A program made the position numbers and the translations under genes. Below the pieces are notes generated by a model. The model worked only from the letters and a program-made list of their open reading frames with translations. It did no database searches and had not been told where the DNA came from. This document shows positions 8,499-17,921 of a stretch of 64,000 nucleotides of DNA, in pieces. Position 1 is the first letter of the stretch. The number at the start of each line of letters is the position of its first letter. The stretch is from Skermania sp. ID1734. Its GTDB lineage: Bacteria > Actinomycetota > Actinomycetes > Mycobacteriales > Mycobacteriaceae. The DNA lies in contig NZ_VLIY01000008.1 of assembly GCF_007489285.1 (NCBI RefSeq), forward strand, positions 62,001 through 126,000, given 5' to 3'.

Positions 8499-10007
8499 GT
8501 GCTCTTGGCAAACGTTGTCAGCGCGTCCGGCCAGGTCGGCGCAACCCGGTCGCGGCGGGCGAAGATCGAGGTCCTGGCCCAGCTGCTCAGGGGGCTGGAG
8601 CCGGCCGAGATCGAGCCGACGGTCGCCTGGTTGTCGGGCGAGTTGCGCCAGGGCCGGATCGGCACCGGGTGGCGAACACTCGCGTCGGCACGGGCTGACC
8701 CGGCATCCGCGCCGACCCTCACCGTTGGTGTCGTCGACGATCTGCTGACCGAGCTGGCAGCGACCGGCGGTGCTGGGTCGGCGGGTCGGCGTCGTGAGTT
8801 ACTCGGTTCGCTGTTTGCCGCCGCCACCGCTGACGAGCAAGAGTTTTTGTTCCGACTGCTCACCGGTGACCTGCGTCAGGGTGCATTGGAAGGCGTGATG
8901 ACCGACGCGGTGGCGGTCGCTACCGCGCTGGCTCCGGACGATATTCGCCGCGCATTCATGCTGTCCGGCCGGCTTCCGCTGACCGCCGCGATCGCGCTCA
9001 CGGAGGGTGCGGCCGGGCTCGCCGCGGTCCGGCTGCAGGTGGGCCGGCCGGTGCGGCCGATGCTCGCCTCGCCGGGCGAATCGTTGGCGGGCGCGCTCGC
9101 GCAACTCGGCACGGAGGTCAGCGTCGAGTACAAGCTCGACGGCGCACGAATTCAGGTGCATCGCGACGGCGGCGATATTCGAGTCTTCACTCGGAGTCTG
9201 CGCGAAATCACCACTGCGGTGCCGGAACTCGTGGAGCTGGTGGCCGGCCTCCCGTGCTGGAAAGCAGTATTCGATGGAGAAACCCTGGCTCTCAACGATT
9301 CTGGGCGCCCCCGTCCGTTCCAGGAGACGATGAGCCGGTTCGGCGCGCAATCCGAACGCGAGCTGATGCTGCGGCCGTATTTCTTCGATTGCCTGCACCT
9401 CGACGGCGTCGATTTGGTGGACGAACCGCTGTCGCGCCGGTTGGAGGCGCTCGAAAGTGTCGCCGCGCAATACCGAATCCCGTCGACCCTGCGGCCGACA
9501 GCGGATCAAGCCGCGGCGTACTTCGACAGCGCACTCGCCGATGGGCACGAGGGCGTGATGGTCAAGGCCCTCGACTCGGTGTATGCGGCCGGCCGGCGCG
9601 GCAGCGCGTGGCAGAAGGTGAAGCCGGAGCACACGTTCGACCTCATCGTGCTGGGCGCGGAATGGGGCTATGGCAGGCGCACCGGCTACCTCTCCAACCT
9701 GCATCTGGGGGCGCGCGATCCCGACGGCGGCGAACCGATCATGGTGGGCAAGACCTTCAAGGGGCTTACCGATGCGTTGCTGCGATGGCAGACCGAGGAA
9801 TTTCCGCGCCATGAACACAGCCGCGATCAGCACACCGTCTACCTGAAGCCGGAGTTGGTGGTCGAGATAGAACTCGATGGGGTGCAGGTCAGCTCGCGCT
9901 ACCCCGGCGGGGTGGCGTTGCGTTTTGCTCGGGTGCTGCGGTACCGACCGGACAAGACCGCAGCGGAGGCGGACACGATCGACGCCTTGCGGGCGCTATT
10001 GCGGTAG
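8499..10007 (+). CDS. ligB: ATP-dependent DNA ligase LigB
   Basis: A 502-residue ATP-dependent DNA ligase, comparable to mycobacterial LigB (about 507). An N-terminal helical domain (about 1-200) precedes the nucleotidyltransferase domain, in which the adenylated lysine lies in EYKLDGARIQ near residue 212. Later motifs include DGETLAL, GHEGVMVKA and WQKVKP, followed by the OB-fold. Mycobacterial LigB is non-essential next to NAD-dependent LigA. The GTG at 8499 matches the family N-terminus; the ATG at 8466 would overlap the divergent DUF488 start. Confidence 0.92.
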   Translation: MLLANVVSASGQVGATRSRRAKIEVLAQLLRGLEPAEIEPTVAWLSGELRQGRIGTGWRTLASARADPASAPTLTVGVVDDLLTELAATGGAGSAGRRRELLGSLFAAATADEQEFLFRLLTGDLRQGALEGVMTDAVAVATALAPDDIRRAFMLSGRLPLTAAIALTEGAAGLAAVRLQVGRPVRPMLASPGESLAGALAQLGTEVSVEYKLDGARIQVHRDGGDIRVFTRSLREITTAVPELVELVAGLPCWKAVFDGETLALNDSGRPRPFQETMSRFGAQSERELMLRPYFFDCLHLDGVDLVDEPLSRRLEALESVAAQYRIPSTLRPTADQAAAYFDSALADGHEGVMVKALDSVYAAGRRGSAWQKVKPEHTFDLIVLGAEWGYGRRTGYLSNLHLGARDPDGGEPIMVGKTFKGLTDALLRWQTEEFPRHEHSRDQHTVYLKPELVVEIELDGVQVSSRYPGGVALRFARVLRYRPDKTAAEADTIDALRALLR

Positions 10008-10351
10008 GGCCGACGAGATCCTGCTTGGGTACACCGTCACTCGAACAGCGTCTACCGATCCATGAACTCGATGTGAATCTCGCCACAGTGTGCAAGCCAC
10101 CAGCGCGTCGCAAGCAGTACGCGCGTTCTGTTAAAACCCGAGGCCAGCGCGGGTTTTGGGTCCTAAACCCTACAGCCAAAATTTGCAAAGTTTGCAGGCC
10201 CCGTTGAAAAGCTAGCGAAGATTGGCATTAGCAACAGGTAGATGCCCTTTTTTGGGTGTGCCATGCTCGATATGTACATAGGAAACGTCTCGCAAGGCTG
10301 CGAAGATTTTGCCGCTGCGGGGCGCGATACCGAAAGTGAGTTGAGCTCTAG
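10008..10351. other. Intergenic region between ligB and icl
   Basis: 344 bases without a gene. It holds the RamB-type boxes at 10178-10196 and AT-richer promoter-like sequence at 10200-10290, including ATGTACAT at 10272-10279. Short open frames here lack family features or coding bias and were not called. Confidence 0.7.
10178..10196 (+). promoter_or_regulatory. Tandem RamB boxes upstream of icl
   Basis: The 19-base sequence AAAATTTGCAAAGTTTGCA contains the exact RamB core TTTGCAAA and, sharing its last bases, a second AGTTTGCA half. It lies about 155 bases before the icl start. In actinobacteria RamB binds such sites to control isocitrate lyase according to carbon source. Operator use is inferred from the motif and from the nearby ramB gene. 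Confidence 0.7.
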
Positions 10352-11641
10352 ATGTCGACCACCGGCACTCCGAAGACCGCTGCTGAGATCCAGAAGGACT
10401 GGGACACCAATCCGCGCTGGAAGGGCATTACCCGCAACTACACCGCCGACCAGGTCGTCGCCCTGCAGGGCAACGTCGTCGAGGAGCACACCCTTGCCCG
10501 TCGCGGTGCGGAAATCCTGTGGGAAGGAGTGAACCAGGAAGACGACTACATCCACTCCTTGGGCGCCCTGACCGGAAACCAGGCTGTGCAGTACGTCCGC
10601 GCCGGCCTGCGCGCCATCTACCTGTCGGGTTGGCAGGTCGCCGGTGACGCGAACCTCTCCGGCCACACCTACCCGGACCAGAGCCTCTACCCGGCCAACT
10701 CCGTGCCGAACGTCGTGCGCCGCATCAACAACGCGCTGCTGCGCGCCGACGAAATCTCCAAGGTCGAGGGCGACACCTCGGTGCCGAACTGGCTGGTGCC
10801 GATCGTGGCCGACGGTGAGGCCGGCTTCGGTGGTGCCCTCAACGTCTACGAACTGCAGAAGGCCATGATCGCCGCGGGTGCCGCCGGTACCCACTGGGAG
10901 GACCAGCTGGCCTCGGAGAAGAAGTGCGGCCACCTCGGTGGCAAGGTGCTGATCCCGACCCAGCAGCACATCCGCACCCTGACCTCGGCTCGCCTCGCGG
11001 CTGACGTCGCCGACGTTCCGACCGTCGTCATCGCCCGCACCGACGCCGAGGCAGCCACCCTGATCACCTCCGATGTCGACGAGCGTGACCGTCCGTTCAT
11101 TAGCGGCGAGCGCACCGCCGAGGGCTTCTACCACGTGCAGAACGGCCTCGAGCCCTGCATCGCCCGCGCCAAGGCCTACGCCCCGTACGCCGACCTGATC
11201 TGGATGGAGACCGGCAAGCCGGACCTCGAGCTCGCGCGCAAGTTCGCCGAGGGCGTCAAGAGCGAGTTCCCGGACCAGCTGCTGGCCTACAACTGCTCGC
11301 CGTCGTTCAACTGGAAGGCGCACCTGGACGACAGCACCATCGCGAAGTTCCAGCGTGAGCTGTCCTCGATGGGCTTCAAGTTCCAGTTCATCACCCTGGC
11401 CGGCTTCCACTCGCTGAACTACTCCGCGTTCGACCTGGCCTACGGCTACGCCCGCGAGGGCATGACCGCCTACGTCGACCTGCAGGAGCGCGAGTTCGCG
11501 GCCGAGGCTCGTGGCTACACCGCCACCAAGCACCAGCGTGAGGTCGGCGCCGGCTACTTCGACAGCATCGCCACGACGGTCGACCCGAACACCTCGACCG
11601 CCGCGCTGAAGGGCTCCACCGAAGAGGGCCAGTTCCACTGA
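10352..11641 (+). CDS. icl: Isocitrate lyase
   Basis: A 429-residue prokaryotic-type isocitrate lyase, the size of M. tuberculosis Icl1. It cleaves isocitrate to glyoxylate and succinate in the glyoxylate shunt and can act as methylisocitrate lyase in propionate use. The catalytic loop [11 protein letters not shown] carries the active-site cysteine near residue 191, and the later substrate loop is in [13 protein letters not shown] start. It is followed 50 bases later by fadB2, as in M. tuberculosis, and preceded by RamB boxes. Confidence 0.97.
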   Translation: MSTTGTPKTAAEIQKDWDTNPRWKGITRNYTADQVVALQGNVVEEHTLARRGAEILWEGVNQEDDYIHSLGALTGNQAVQYVRAGLRAIYLSGWQVAGDANLSGHTYPDQSLYPANSVPNVVRRINNALLRADEISKVEGDTSVPNWLVPIVADGEAGFGGALNVYELQKAMIAAGAAGTHWEDQLASEKKCGHLGGKVLIPTQQHIRTLTSARLAADVADVPTVVIARTDAEAATLITSDVDERDRPFISGERTAEGFYHVQNGLEPCIARAKAYAPYADLIWMETGKPDLELARKFAEGVKSEFPDQLLAYNCSPSFNWKAHLDDSTIAKFQRELSSMGFKFQFITLAGFHSLNYSAFDLAYGYAREGMTAYVDLQEREFAAEARGYTATKHQREVGAGYFDSIATTVDPNTSTAALKGSTEEGQFH

Positions 11642-11691
11642 TCTGTCGGCATCCCCGGCAATCGGTAGAACGAACCTAGAGGGAGCTGATC

Positions 11692-12579
11692 GTGACCAGC
11701 GAGAAGATTCAACGCGTCGGCGTGGTCGGCGCCGGGCAGATGGGCGCTGGCGTCGCGGAGGTGTGCGCGCGGGCGCACGTCGACGTGCTGGTATTCGAGC
11801 AGACCCGTGAGCTGGCGGCCGCAGGACGCGCACGCATCCTGCGGTCGCTGGACAAGGGCGTGAGCAGCGGTAAGATCACCGAGCGCGAGCGCGAGCAGGC
11901 CGCGTGGCGGCTGCGCTTCACCTCGGATATGGGTGACTTCGCCGATCGCCAGCTGGTTGTGGAAGCCGTGGTCGAGGACGAGAAGGTCAAGACCGACATC
12001 TTCCGCGAGTTGGACGAGGTGGTCACCGACCCCAAGGCGGTACTCGCATCGAATACCTCCTCGATTCCGATCATGAAGCTGGGCATCGCCACCAAGGCAC
12101 CCGAACGGGTGATCGGCATGCACTTCTTCAATCCGGTTCCGGTGCTGCCGTTGGTCGAGCTGGTGACCACGCTCAAGACCAGTCAGGAAGTCTCCGAGCG
12201 GGCCGAAGCCTTTGCCAGCGACGTGTTGGGCAAACAGGTGGTTCGTTCGGCGGACCGCTCGGGTTTCGTGGTCAACGCGCTGCTGGTGCCCTACCTACTG
12301 TCCGCGATCCGGATGGTCGAATCGGGTTTTGCCACGAAGGAAGACGTCGACAAGGCGATCGTTCTCGGCCTGGCACACCCGATGGGCCCGTTGGCGCTGA
12401 CCGATCTGGTCGGCCTGGACACGGTCAAGTCGATCGCCGACTCCATGTACGAGGAGTTCAAGGAGCCGTTGTACTCCGCTCCGCCGCTGCTACTGCGGAT
12501 GGTGGAAGCGGGCCTGGTCGGTAAGAAGGCCGGCGCCGGTTTCTACCAGTACGGCGATAACGGTCGGCGCGGCAAGTAG
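11692..12579 (+). CDS. fadB2: 3-hydroxybutyryl-CoA dehydrogenase FadB2
   Basis: A 295-residue NAD(P)-dependent 3-hydroxyacyl-CoA dehydrogenase interconverting acetoacetyl-CoA and 3-hydroxybutyryl-CoA. The Rossmann motif GVVGAGQMGAGVAEV lies near residues 8-22. The catalytic histidine is in GMHFFNPVPVLPLVE and the Glu/Asn pair in DRSGFVVNALL. GTG start preceded by GAGGGAGCTG. The icl-fadB2 pair links beta-oxidation and C2 use. A strong inverted repeat follows the stop codon. Confidence 0.95.
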   Translation: MTSEKIQRVGVVGAGQMGAGVAEVCARAHVDVLVFEQTRELAAAGRARILRSLDKGVSSGKITEREREQAAWRLRFTSDMGDFADRQLVVEAVVEDEKVKTDIFRELDEVVTDPKAVLASNTSSIPIMKLGIATKAPERVIGMHFFNPVPVLPLVELVTTLKTSQEVSERAEAFASDVLGKQVVRSADRSGFVVNALLVPYLLSAIRMVESGFATKEDVDKAIVLGLAHPMGPLALTDLVGLDTVKSIADSMYEEFKEPLYSAPPLLLRMVEAGLVGKKAGAGFYQYGDNGRRGK

Positions 12580-12593
12580 CTCGATGCATTGCA

Positions 12594-12630
12594 AATTGGG
12601 GAGTCTGGTGTCTCACTAGACTCCCCAATT
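12594..12630 (+). terminator. Hairpin between fadB2 and the metE-like gene
   Basis: Exact 13-base arms (12594-12606 AATTGGGGAGTCT, 12618-12630 its complement) flank an 11-base loop. The element starts 14 bases after the fadB2 stop and ends 27 bases before the metE-like start. No T-run follows, so it may be a non-canonical terminator, an attenuator in the next leader, or both. Confidence 0.6.
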
Positions 12631-12657
12631 GCGTTAGCGCGAAGGGAGCGACCGTCC

Positions 12658-14976
12658 ATGCCTAACCAAGCGGGGCCCAACCAAACAGACGGCTTCGGGT
12701 CAAGCATCCTCGGATATCCGCGCATCGGTCCGCATCGCGAACTCAAGCGGGCACTGGAGGGCTACTGGCACGGCGGGTGCACCCGCGAGGAACTGCTTGC
12801 GGTAGGGCGTGAGCTGCAAGAACAAGCATTCAGCGAGCTGGCGGCCAGCGGCCTGACGCAGGTTCCCGGCAACACCTTTTCCTTCTACGACCACGTCCTC
12901 GACAACGCGCTGCTGTTCGGCGCGGTGCCGACCCGGTTCAAGCCGCTACAAGCCGACCTGGACCCGCTGGACTTTTACTTCACGCTTGCCCGCGGCCGGG
13001 AAGACTTTCCGCCCCTGGAACTGGTGAAGTTCTTCGGCACCAACTATCACTACCGCCAGCCCGAGCTCGACGAGACCACGACCTTCTCGTTGCACGCCGA
13101 GGCGCTGCTCGACGAGTTCGACCGTGCGCTGGCCCGCGGGATCGAATTGCGGCCGGTGGTGATCGGGCCGGTGTCGCTGCTGCTGTTGTCGAAGGTCGCG
13201 CCCGGTGCGGCCGATGGATTCGAGACGCTGCAGCTCCTCGATGACCTGCTGCCGCAATACGAGCAGCTGTTCGAGCTCCTGGCCAAACGCGGCGCAACCT
13301 GCGTCCAGCTCGACGAGCCGTCGTTCACCGGTGACCGCACCGAGGCGGAGCTGGCGGCCTTCGAGCGGACCTACCAGCGCCTGTCCACCGCTCCGCTGCG
13401 CCCCCGCATGCTGGTCACCGGTCAGTACGGCGATTTCGGTGAGGCACTGCGGATTCTGGCCGCCACCAAGGTGGAGGCGATCGGCCTGGACCTGGCGGCC
13501 TATCGGATGCGCCCCGAGGAACTGGCCAAGATTGCGGGTATCCGGCGCAAACGGCTCTATGCGGGGGTGATCAGCGGCCGCAATGTCTGGCGCGCCGACC
13601 GCTACGTCACCCTCAACTACCTCAACGAGCTGGCCACGGTGTGCCCGGACCTGGTGGTTTCCACGGGATGCACGCTGCTGCACGTTCCCTATGACCTGCT
13701 CGTCGAATACGACATCGAGGGCAATGTCGCGGACCGCCTCGCGTTCGCGAAACAGAAAGTGCTCGAGGTTGTTTCGCTGGCGAAGGCGCTCACCGAGGGG
13801 CCGTCGGAAAAGTGGCGCAAGCGCCCCAGGGAAGTCCACTTCAAGCAGAAACACGCAGTTCGCCAACGCGTTTACGCGATCAAACCGGAGATGCGGGTCC
13901 GCGAGCCCTACGAGGTGCGCCGTGCCGCGCAGCAGGAGCGGCTGCAGCTGCCGCTGGTGCCTGCGACCACGCTCGGCTCTTTCCCGCAATCCGTCGAAAT
14001 CCGCAAGGCGCGTTACGAACTCGGTCAAGGGCGGCTCGGCTGGGACGAGTACGTCAAGCGAGTGCAGGACGAGATCGAGGCGACGATCCGCCTGCAGGAA
14101 GACATCGGCCTCGACGTGCTGGTGCATGGCGAGCACGAACGCAACGACATGATCCAGTACTTCGCCGAGCAACTCGACGGTTTCGCGACCACGCACAACG
14201 GCTGGGTCCAGGTCTACGGCTCGCGCTGCGTGCGCCCACCGATTCTCTACGGTGACGTGGCGCGGCCCAAGCCGATGACGGTCGAGTGGGCCACCTTCGC
14301 GCAGTCACTCACCGACAAACCGGTCAAGGGCATGGTCACCGGCCCGGTCACCATGCTTGCCCGCTCGTTCGTGCGTCAGGACCAGCCGCTGTACGAGACG
14401 GCCGATCAGGTTGCGCTGGCGATCCGCGACGAGGTGGTGGACCTCGAACGCGCCGGCATCGCGATCATCCAGGTCGACGAACCGGCCATTCGGGAGATGT
14501 TGCCGTTCCGGCACCAGGGCCGCAAGGAGTACCTCGACTGGTCGGTGGGTGCCTTCCGGCTGGCCACCTCGGGCGTCAAGCCGGAAACCCAAATCCACAC
14601 CCACATCGGCTATTCCGGGCAGTCGATCGTGGTGGACGCGATCGAGCGGCTCGATGCCGACGTGACGGCGCTGGTGGCCACCCGGTCGATCACATGGGTG
14701 TTGCGTGCGCTCAAGGAGGATGCGGAGGGGGAGAACCGGCTGACCCACGGCGTTGGGCCGGGGATCTACGAGAGCCGCTCGGCGCGCATTCCGGACATCG
14801 ATGAACTCGATGAGCTGCTCACGCAGGCGAGCGAAGCCATCGAGCTGGACCGGTTGTGGGCCAACCCCGACGGCGGCTTGAAGACACGCCACTACTGGCA
14901 ACTGGACCCGTCGCTGCGCAATATGGTCGCCGCGGCGAGGCGGTTGCGCCGGCGCGCGGCCCAACGGGGCGACTGA
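12658..14976 (+). CDS. MetE-like protein (cobalamin-independent methionine synthase fold) with degenerate zinc site
   Basis: A 772-residue full-length MetE homologue with both barrels: N-terminal [20 protein letters not shown] and C-terminal [17 protein letters not shown] and [11 protein letters not shown]. MetE moves methyl from methyltetrahydrofolate polyglutamate to homocysteine at a Zn ion held by His, Cys, Glu and Cys. Here His649 remains (HTHIG), but Cys is Gly651, Glu is Val673 (ALVATRS) and the last Cys is Gly739 (NPDGGLKTR). The folate-stacking Trp of MLxWSF is Arg569. Both lost cysteines are GGC codons. ATG at 12658 preceded by GAAGGGAGCG. I infer that it is not an ordinary methionine synthase. 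Confidence 0.88.
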   Translation: MPNQAGPNQTDGFGSSILGYPRIGPHRELKRALEGYWHGGCTREELLAVGRELQEQAFSELAASGLTQVPGNTFSFYDHVLDNALLFGAVPTRFKPLQADLDPLDFYFTLARGREDFPPLELVKFFGTNYHYRQPELDETTTFSLHAEALLDEFDRALARGIELRPVVIGPVSLLLLSKVAPGAADGFETLQLLDDLLPQYEQLFELLAKRGATCVQLDEPSFTGDRTEAELAAFERTYQRLSTAPLRPRMLVTGQYGDFGEALRILAATKVEAIGLDLAAYRMRPEELAKIAGIRRKRLYAGVISGRNVWRADRYVTLNYLNELATVCPDLVVSTGCTLLHVPYDLLVEYDIEGNVADRLAFAKQKVLEVVSLAKALTEGPSEKWRKRPREVHFKQKHAVRQRVYAIKPEMRVREPYEVRRAAQQERLQLPLVPATTLGSFPQSVEIRKARYELGQGRLGWDEYVKRVQDEIEATIRLQEDIGLDVLVHGEHERNDMIQYFAEQLDGFATTHNGWVQVYGSRCVRPPILYGDVARPKPMTVEWATFAQSLTDKPVKGMVTGPVTMLARSFVRQDQPLYETADQVALAIRDEVVDLERAGIAIIQVDEPAIREMLPFRHQGRKEYLDWSVGAFRLATSGVKPETQIHTHIGYSGQSIVVDAIERLDADVTALVATRSITWVLRALKEDAEGENRLTHGVGPGIYESRSARIPDIDELDELLTQASEAIELDRLWANPDGGLKTRHYWQLDPSLRNMVAAARRLRRRAAQRGD

Positions 14977-15104
14977 ACCTGCCGCTCGGACTTTCGCGCG
15001 GCCGCACCCGCGCGAGGGCGTGCGCCTGCGCAAAATCCCGCGCGGCGCGAGCGGCCCCGGACCCGGATGACGCGACTCCGACGGAGGCGAGTAGGGATAG
15101 AAGC

Positions 15105-16151
15105 ATGGTTTCTGCCGCCGCCTATGCGATGCCCGCTGCCGACGCTCAATTCGAAAAGATCACGATCGCCCGCCGCGATCTGGCGCCGCACGATGTCCTG
15201 ATCGAGATCAAATACTCCGGCATCTGTCACTCCGACATCCACACGGCCCGCAACGAGTGGGGCGGCACCCGCTACCCGGTGGTCCCCGGACACGAGATCA
15301 CCGGCATTGTCGCGGCAGTCGGCTCGGAGGTGAGCCGGCACCGCGTCGGCGATCGGGTGGGCGTGGGCTGTTTTGTGGATTCGTGCGGCCACTGCCCCGC
15401 GTGTGAAACCGGTGATGAGCAGTACTGCTACAAACGCGTTGTGGCGACCTACAATTCGCCCCTGCCCGACGGTGATTACACGCTCGGTGGCTACTCGACG
15501 CACATCGTGGTCACCGAGCACTTCGTGCTGTCCATCCCGGACAACCTTCCGCTTGATGTGGCCGCGCCGCTGCTGTGCGCGGGCATCACCACCTATTCGC
15601 CGCTGCGGCACTGGAATGCCGGGCCGGGCAAGCAAGTGGCCATCATCGGGATGGGCGGCCTAGGGCATGTGGCTGTGAAGATCGCCGCCGCCATGGGCGC
15701 GGAAGTGACGGTGCTCAGTCAGACCACGAGCAAGCAGGACGACGGCGTCCGCTTCGGCGCCGAGCACTACTTCGCCACCAAGGATCCGGCCACGTTCAAG
15801 GCGCTGCGCGGCCGTTTCGACCTGATCCTCAACACGGTGTCGGTGAACCTGGACATGGATGCCTACATGTCACTGCTCACCATCAACGGTGCGCTGGTGG
15901 AACTCGGCCTGCCCGACAAGCCCATCGAGGTGCGGGGATTCTCGCTGGCCAACAACCGCCGCAGCCTCGCCGGTTCGATGGTCGGTGGCGTAGCCGAGAC
16001 GCAGGAGATGCTCGACTTCTGCGCCGAACACGGCATCGGCGCCGAGATCGAGGTGATACCGGCGCAGCAGATTGATGTGGCATACGACCGGGTGGTGGCC
16101 AGCGACGTGCGGTACCGATTCGTCATCGACGCGAAGACTTTCGCGGACTGA
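15105..16151 (+). CDS. adhC: Zinc-dependent NADP alcohol dehydrogenase (AdhC-type)
   Basis: A 348-residue medium-chain dehydrogenase of the cinnamyl-alcohol/YahK type, equivalent to mycobacterial AdhC. It reduces aldehydes to alcohols with NADPH in the cytosol. The catalytic zinc motif is [10 protein letters not shown] and GHE, and the structural zinc cysteines are in [21 protein letters not shown], read here as CGHCPAC then EQYC. The Rossmann motif is [11 protein letters not shown]. The ATG at 15105 begins a typical N-terminus; the frame upstream to 14856 is shadow sequence over the MetE-like gene. Confidence 0.88.
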   Translation: MVSAAAYAMPAADAQFEKITIARRDLAPHDVLIEIKYSGICHSDIHTARNEWGGTRYPVVPGHEITGIVAAVGSEVSRHRVGDRVGVGCFVDSCGHCPACETGDEQYCYKRVVATYNSPLPDGDYTLGGYSTHIVVTEHFVLSIPDNLPLDVAAPLLCAGITTYSPLRHWNAGPGKQVAIIGMGGLGHVAVKIAAAMGAEVTVLSQTTSKQDDGVRFGAEHYFATKDPATFKALRGRFDLILNTVSVNLDMDAYMSLLTINGALVELGLPDKPIEVRGFSLANNRRSLAGSMVGGVAETQEMLDFCAEHGIGAEIEVIPAQQIDVAYDRVVASDVRYRFVIDAKTFAD

Positions 16152-16169
16152 CGAGGCGGGCAGCACTGA

Positions 16170-16934
16170 TCAGGGCTTGCGGGCGCTGACGAACTGAGCG
16201 ATCCCGTGGATCTGCTGGTGGATATCGGTCAATCCGGCGTCGGCGAACATCGTCGGGAATGTCGACCGATCGAACATTCGGACGCCAATGCTTTTGGCGC
16301 CCATGGTGATCGCCTCACGCACCAGTAGGTTTTCCCGCGTGTAACTGGTCATGATCGTGACGCGACCGCCCGGCGCGAGCACCCGCAGCATTTCCCGCAC
16401 GACCGTGAACGGTTCAGGCACCAGATACAGCGCGGCGTAGCAGCAGACGCCGTGGAAGGTGCCGTCATCGAAGGGAAGATGGCGCGCGTCGCCGCGAATG
16501 TAGGCGGCGTGGGCGTTGCGGTTTTCGCGGGCGGCCATGTCCAACATCGGCTTCGAGATGTCGAAGCCCACCGCGATGCCGTCGCCGTTCAGCCGCGATC
16601 CGAAGAAGCTGGTGAAATTTCCTGGGCCGCAGGCGACATCGAGGACTCGTTGACTGCCGCTGAGGTGCAGATCGTCTGCGGCCTTCTGTCGCTCCGCCGC
16701 GGGCGACAGGCCGTAGAAGCCCATGGCCGCCACTCCCGCTGGGCGCCAGAGGCGTTCGTAGATGGCCGCGACAATGCGGTTGTTCATGGCCGACTGCGCC
16801 ACCGTGGGCCGTGGCGCGTCATCGCCGCCGAGCAGGTCCAGATAGCCGCGGGACGTGTCCGGATGCTCCGGCATGGCGCTGCGCCGGACCAGCGCGATGG
16901 CGCGCTCGAGGGCGGTATCGATATCCGAAGTCAC
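16170..16934 (-). CDS. SAM-dependent class I methyltransferase
   Basis: A 254-residue methyltransferase. The SAM-binding motif I is VLDVACGPGNFT near residue 97, with an acidic motif II in VGFDISKPML and the UbiE/Methyltransf_11-type motifs GDARHLPFDDGTFHGV and LRVLAPGGRV. An N-terminal region of about 90 residues precedes the catalytic fold. Substrate unknown; lipids and quinones are typical for this group. It starts 7 bases after the SDR stop codon, so TetR, SDR and methyltransferase probably form one operon. Confidence 0.85.
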   Translation of the reverse strand: MTSDIDTALERAIALVRRSAMPEHPDTSRGYLDLLGGDDAPRPTVAQSAMNNRIVAAIYERLWRPAGVAAMGFYGLSPAAERQKAADDLHLSGSQRVLDVACGPGNFTSFFGSRLNGDGIAVGFDISKPMLDMAARENRNAHAAYIRGDARHLPFDDGTFHGVCCYAALYLVPEPFTVVREMLRVLAPGGRVTIMTSYTRENLLVREAITMGAKSIGVRMFDRSTFPTMFADAGLTDIHQQIHGIAQFVSARKP

Positions 16935-16941
16935 TGTAGCT

Positions 16942-17907
16942 TCAGCTCCGTTCTGCGTGCAGCGGCGAGTAGTGTGCTCCCGTCAGCCGGACCGATTCCT
17001 CCCACAGCGCGGCGGCGAGCTCCTCGCTGCGGGCCTTGCGGGTGCGAGACGAATGGCGAACCGGTCCACGGATTCCGAACATCCAGGTGGGGCCCAGGTA
17101 GTCGCCGTTGCGCACGTCGGGCATCGTCGCCGCATACACCTGGCTCAGCGCGCCACCGCGTTCGCTGTTGCCGACCACCCGCAGTCCCGCGTGCATCAGC
17201 GCGGTCGCCCCAGGGATCGGCGGAACCATCGAGTCGAAGAGATTGGTCGCCGCCACGCCGGGATGCGCCGCGACCGAGATCAGCGGCAGTCCGGCGGCCG
17301 CGCTGCGGCGAGCCAGCTCGGCGCTGAACAGGAGATTGGCCAGCTTGGATTGGCTGTAGGCGGTCATCCGCCGATACCGTCTGCGCTCAAACCCGAAGTC
17401 GTCCAGAACAATCCGCCCGCGCCGATGCGCAATGCTGGCGAGAGTGACCACGCGTGGAGCGGACGTGGCCAACAGCGCCGGCAGCAACGCGTCGGTGAGC
17501 ACGAAATGCCCGAAGTGGTTTGTTCCCACTTGTGTTTCGAAACCATCGACGGTCCGGCTGCGTGGGATGGCCATGACGCCAGCGTTATTGATTAGGACGT
17601 CGATGCGTGGCGCCGCGTCTATCGCCTGTTCGGCCGCGGATCGAACCGACGCGAGGTCGGCAAGATCGACAGGAATGAGCCGGTGATCGGTGGGTGCCGG
17701 AGAGAGCTGTCCAAGGCGCTCGAGCGCGGCCTGACCGGTCTGTTGATTGCGGCAGGCCAGCAGAATTCGGGCGCCCGCCGCCGCGAGCGCGCTCGCCGAG
17801 TGCAGGCCCAGGCCGTTGTTCGCGCCGGTGATGAGAATTGTGCGGCCGGTTTGATCCGGCGTGTCTTTGAACCGAAAGTGGGAGTTCTGCACCGTTCTCC
17901 GAGTCAT
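16942..17907 (-). CDS. Short-chain dehydrogenase/reductase
   Basis: A 321-residue SDR resembling the retinol-dehydrogenase/WW-domain oxidoreductase-like group. The cofactor motif is TGANNGLGLHSAS near residues 25-37, followed by NNAGVM and the catalytic YSQSK. The start ATG at 17907 (MTRRTVQN) has CGAGGAC a few bases upstream; the in-frame extension to 18081 overlaps the TetR gene and is unlikely. It lies 14 bases after tetR in a probable three-gene operon. Substrate unknown. Confidence 0.87.
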   Translation of the reverse strand: MTRRTVQNSHFRFKDTPDQTGRTILITGANNGLGLHSASALAAAGARILLACRNQQTGQAALERLGQLSPAPTDHRLIPVDLADLASVRSAAEQAIDAAPRIDVLINNAGVMAIPRSRTVDGFETQVGTNHFGHFVLTDALLPALLATSAPRVVTLASIAHRRGRIVLDDFGFERRRYRRMTAYSQSKLANLLFSAELARRSAAAGLPLISVAAHPGVAATNLFDSMVPPIPGATALMHAGLRVVGNSERGGALSQVYAATMPDVRNGDYLGPTWMFGIRGPVRHSSRTRKARSEELAAALWEESVRLTGAHYSPLHAERS

Positions 17908-17921
17908 GCGCGGGTCCTCGT

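Noticed and set aside
14608-14871. Selenocysteine or sequencing error explaining the lost MetE cysteines
   Set aside because: Both positions are GGC, not TGA, and the surrounding codons are intact; three independent ligand changes plus the Trp change make error unlikely.
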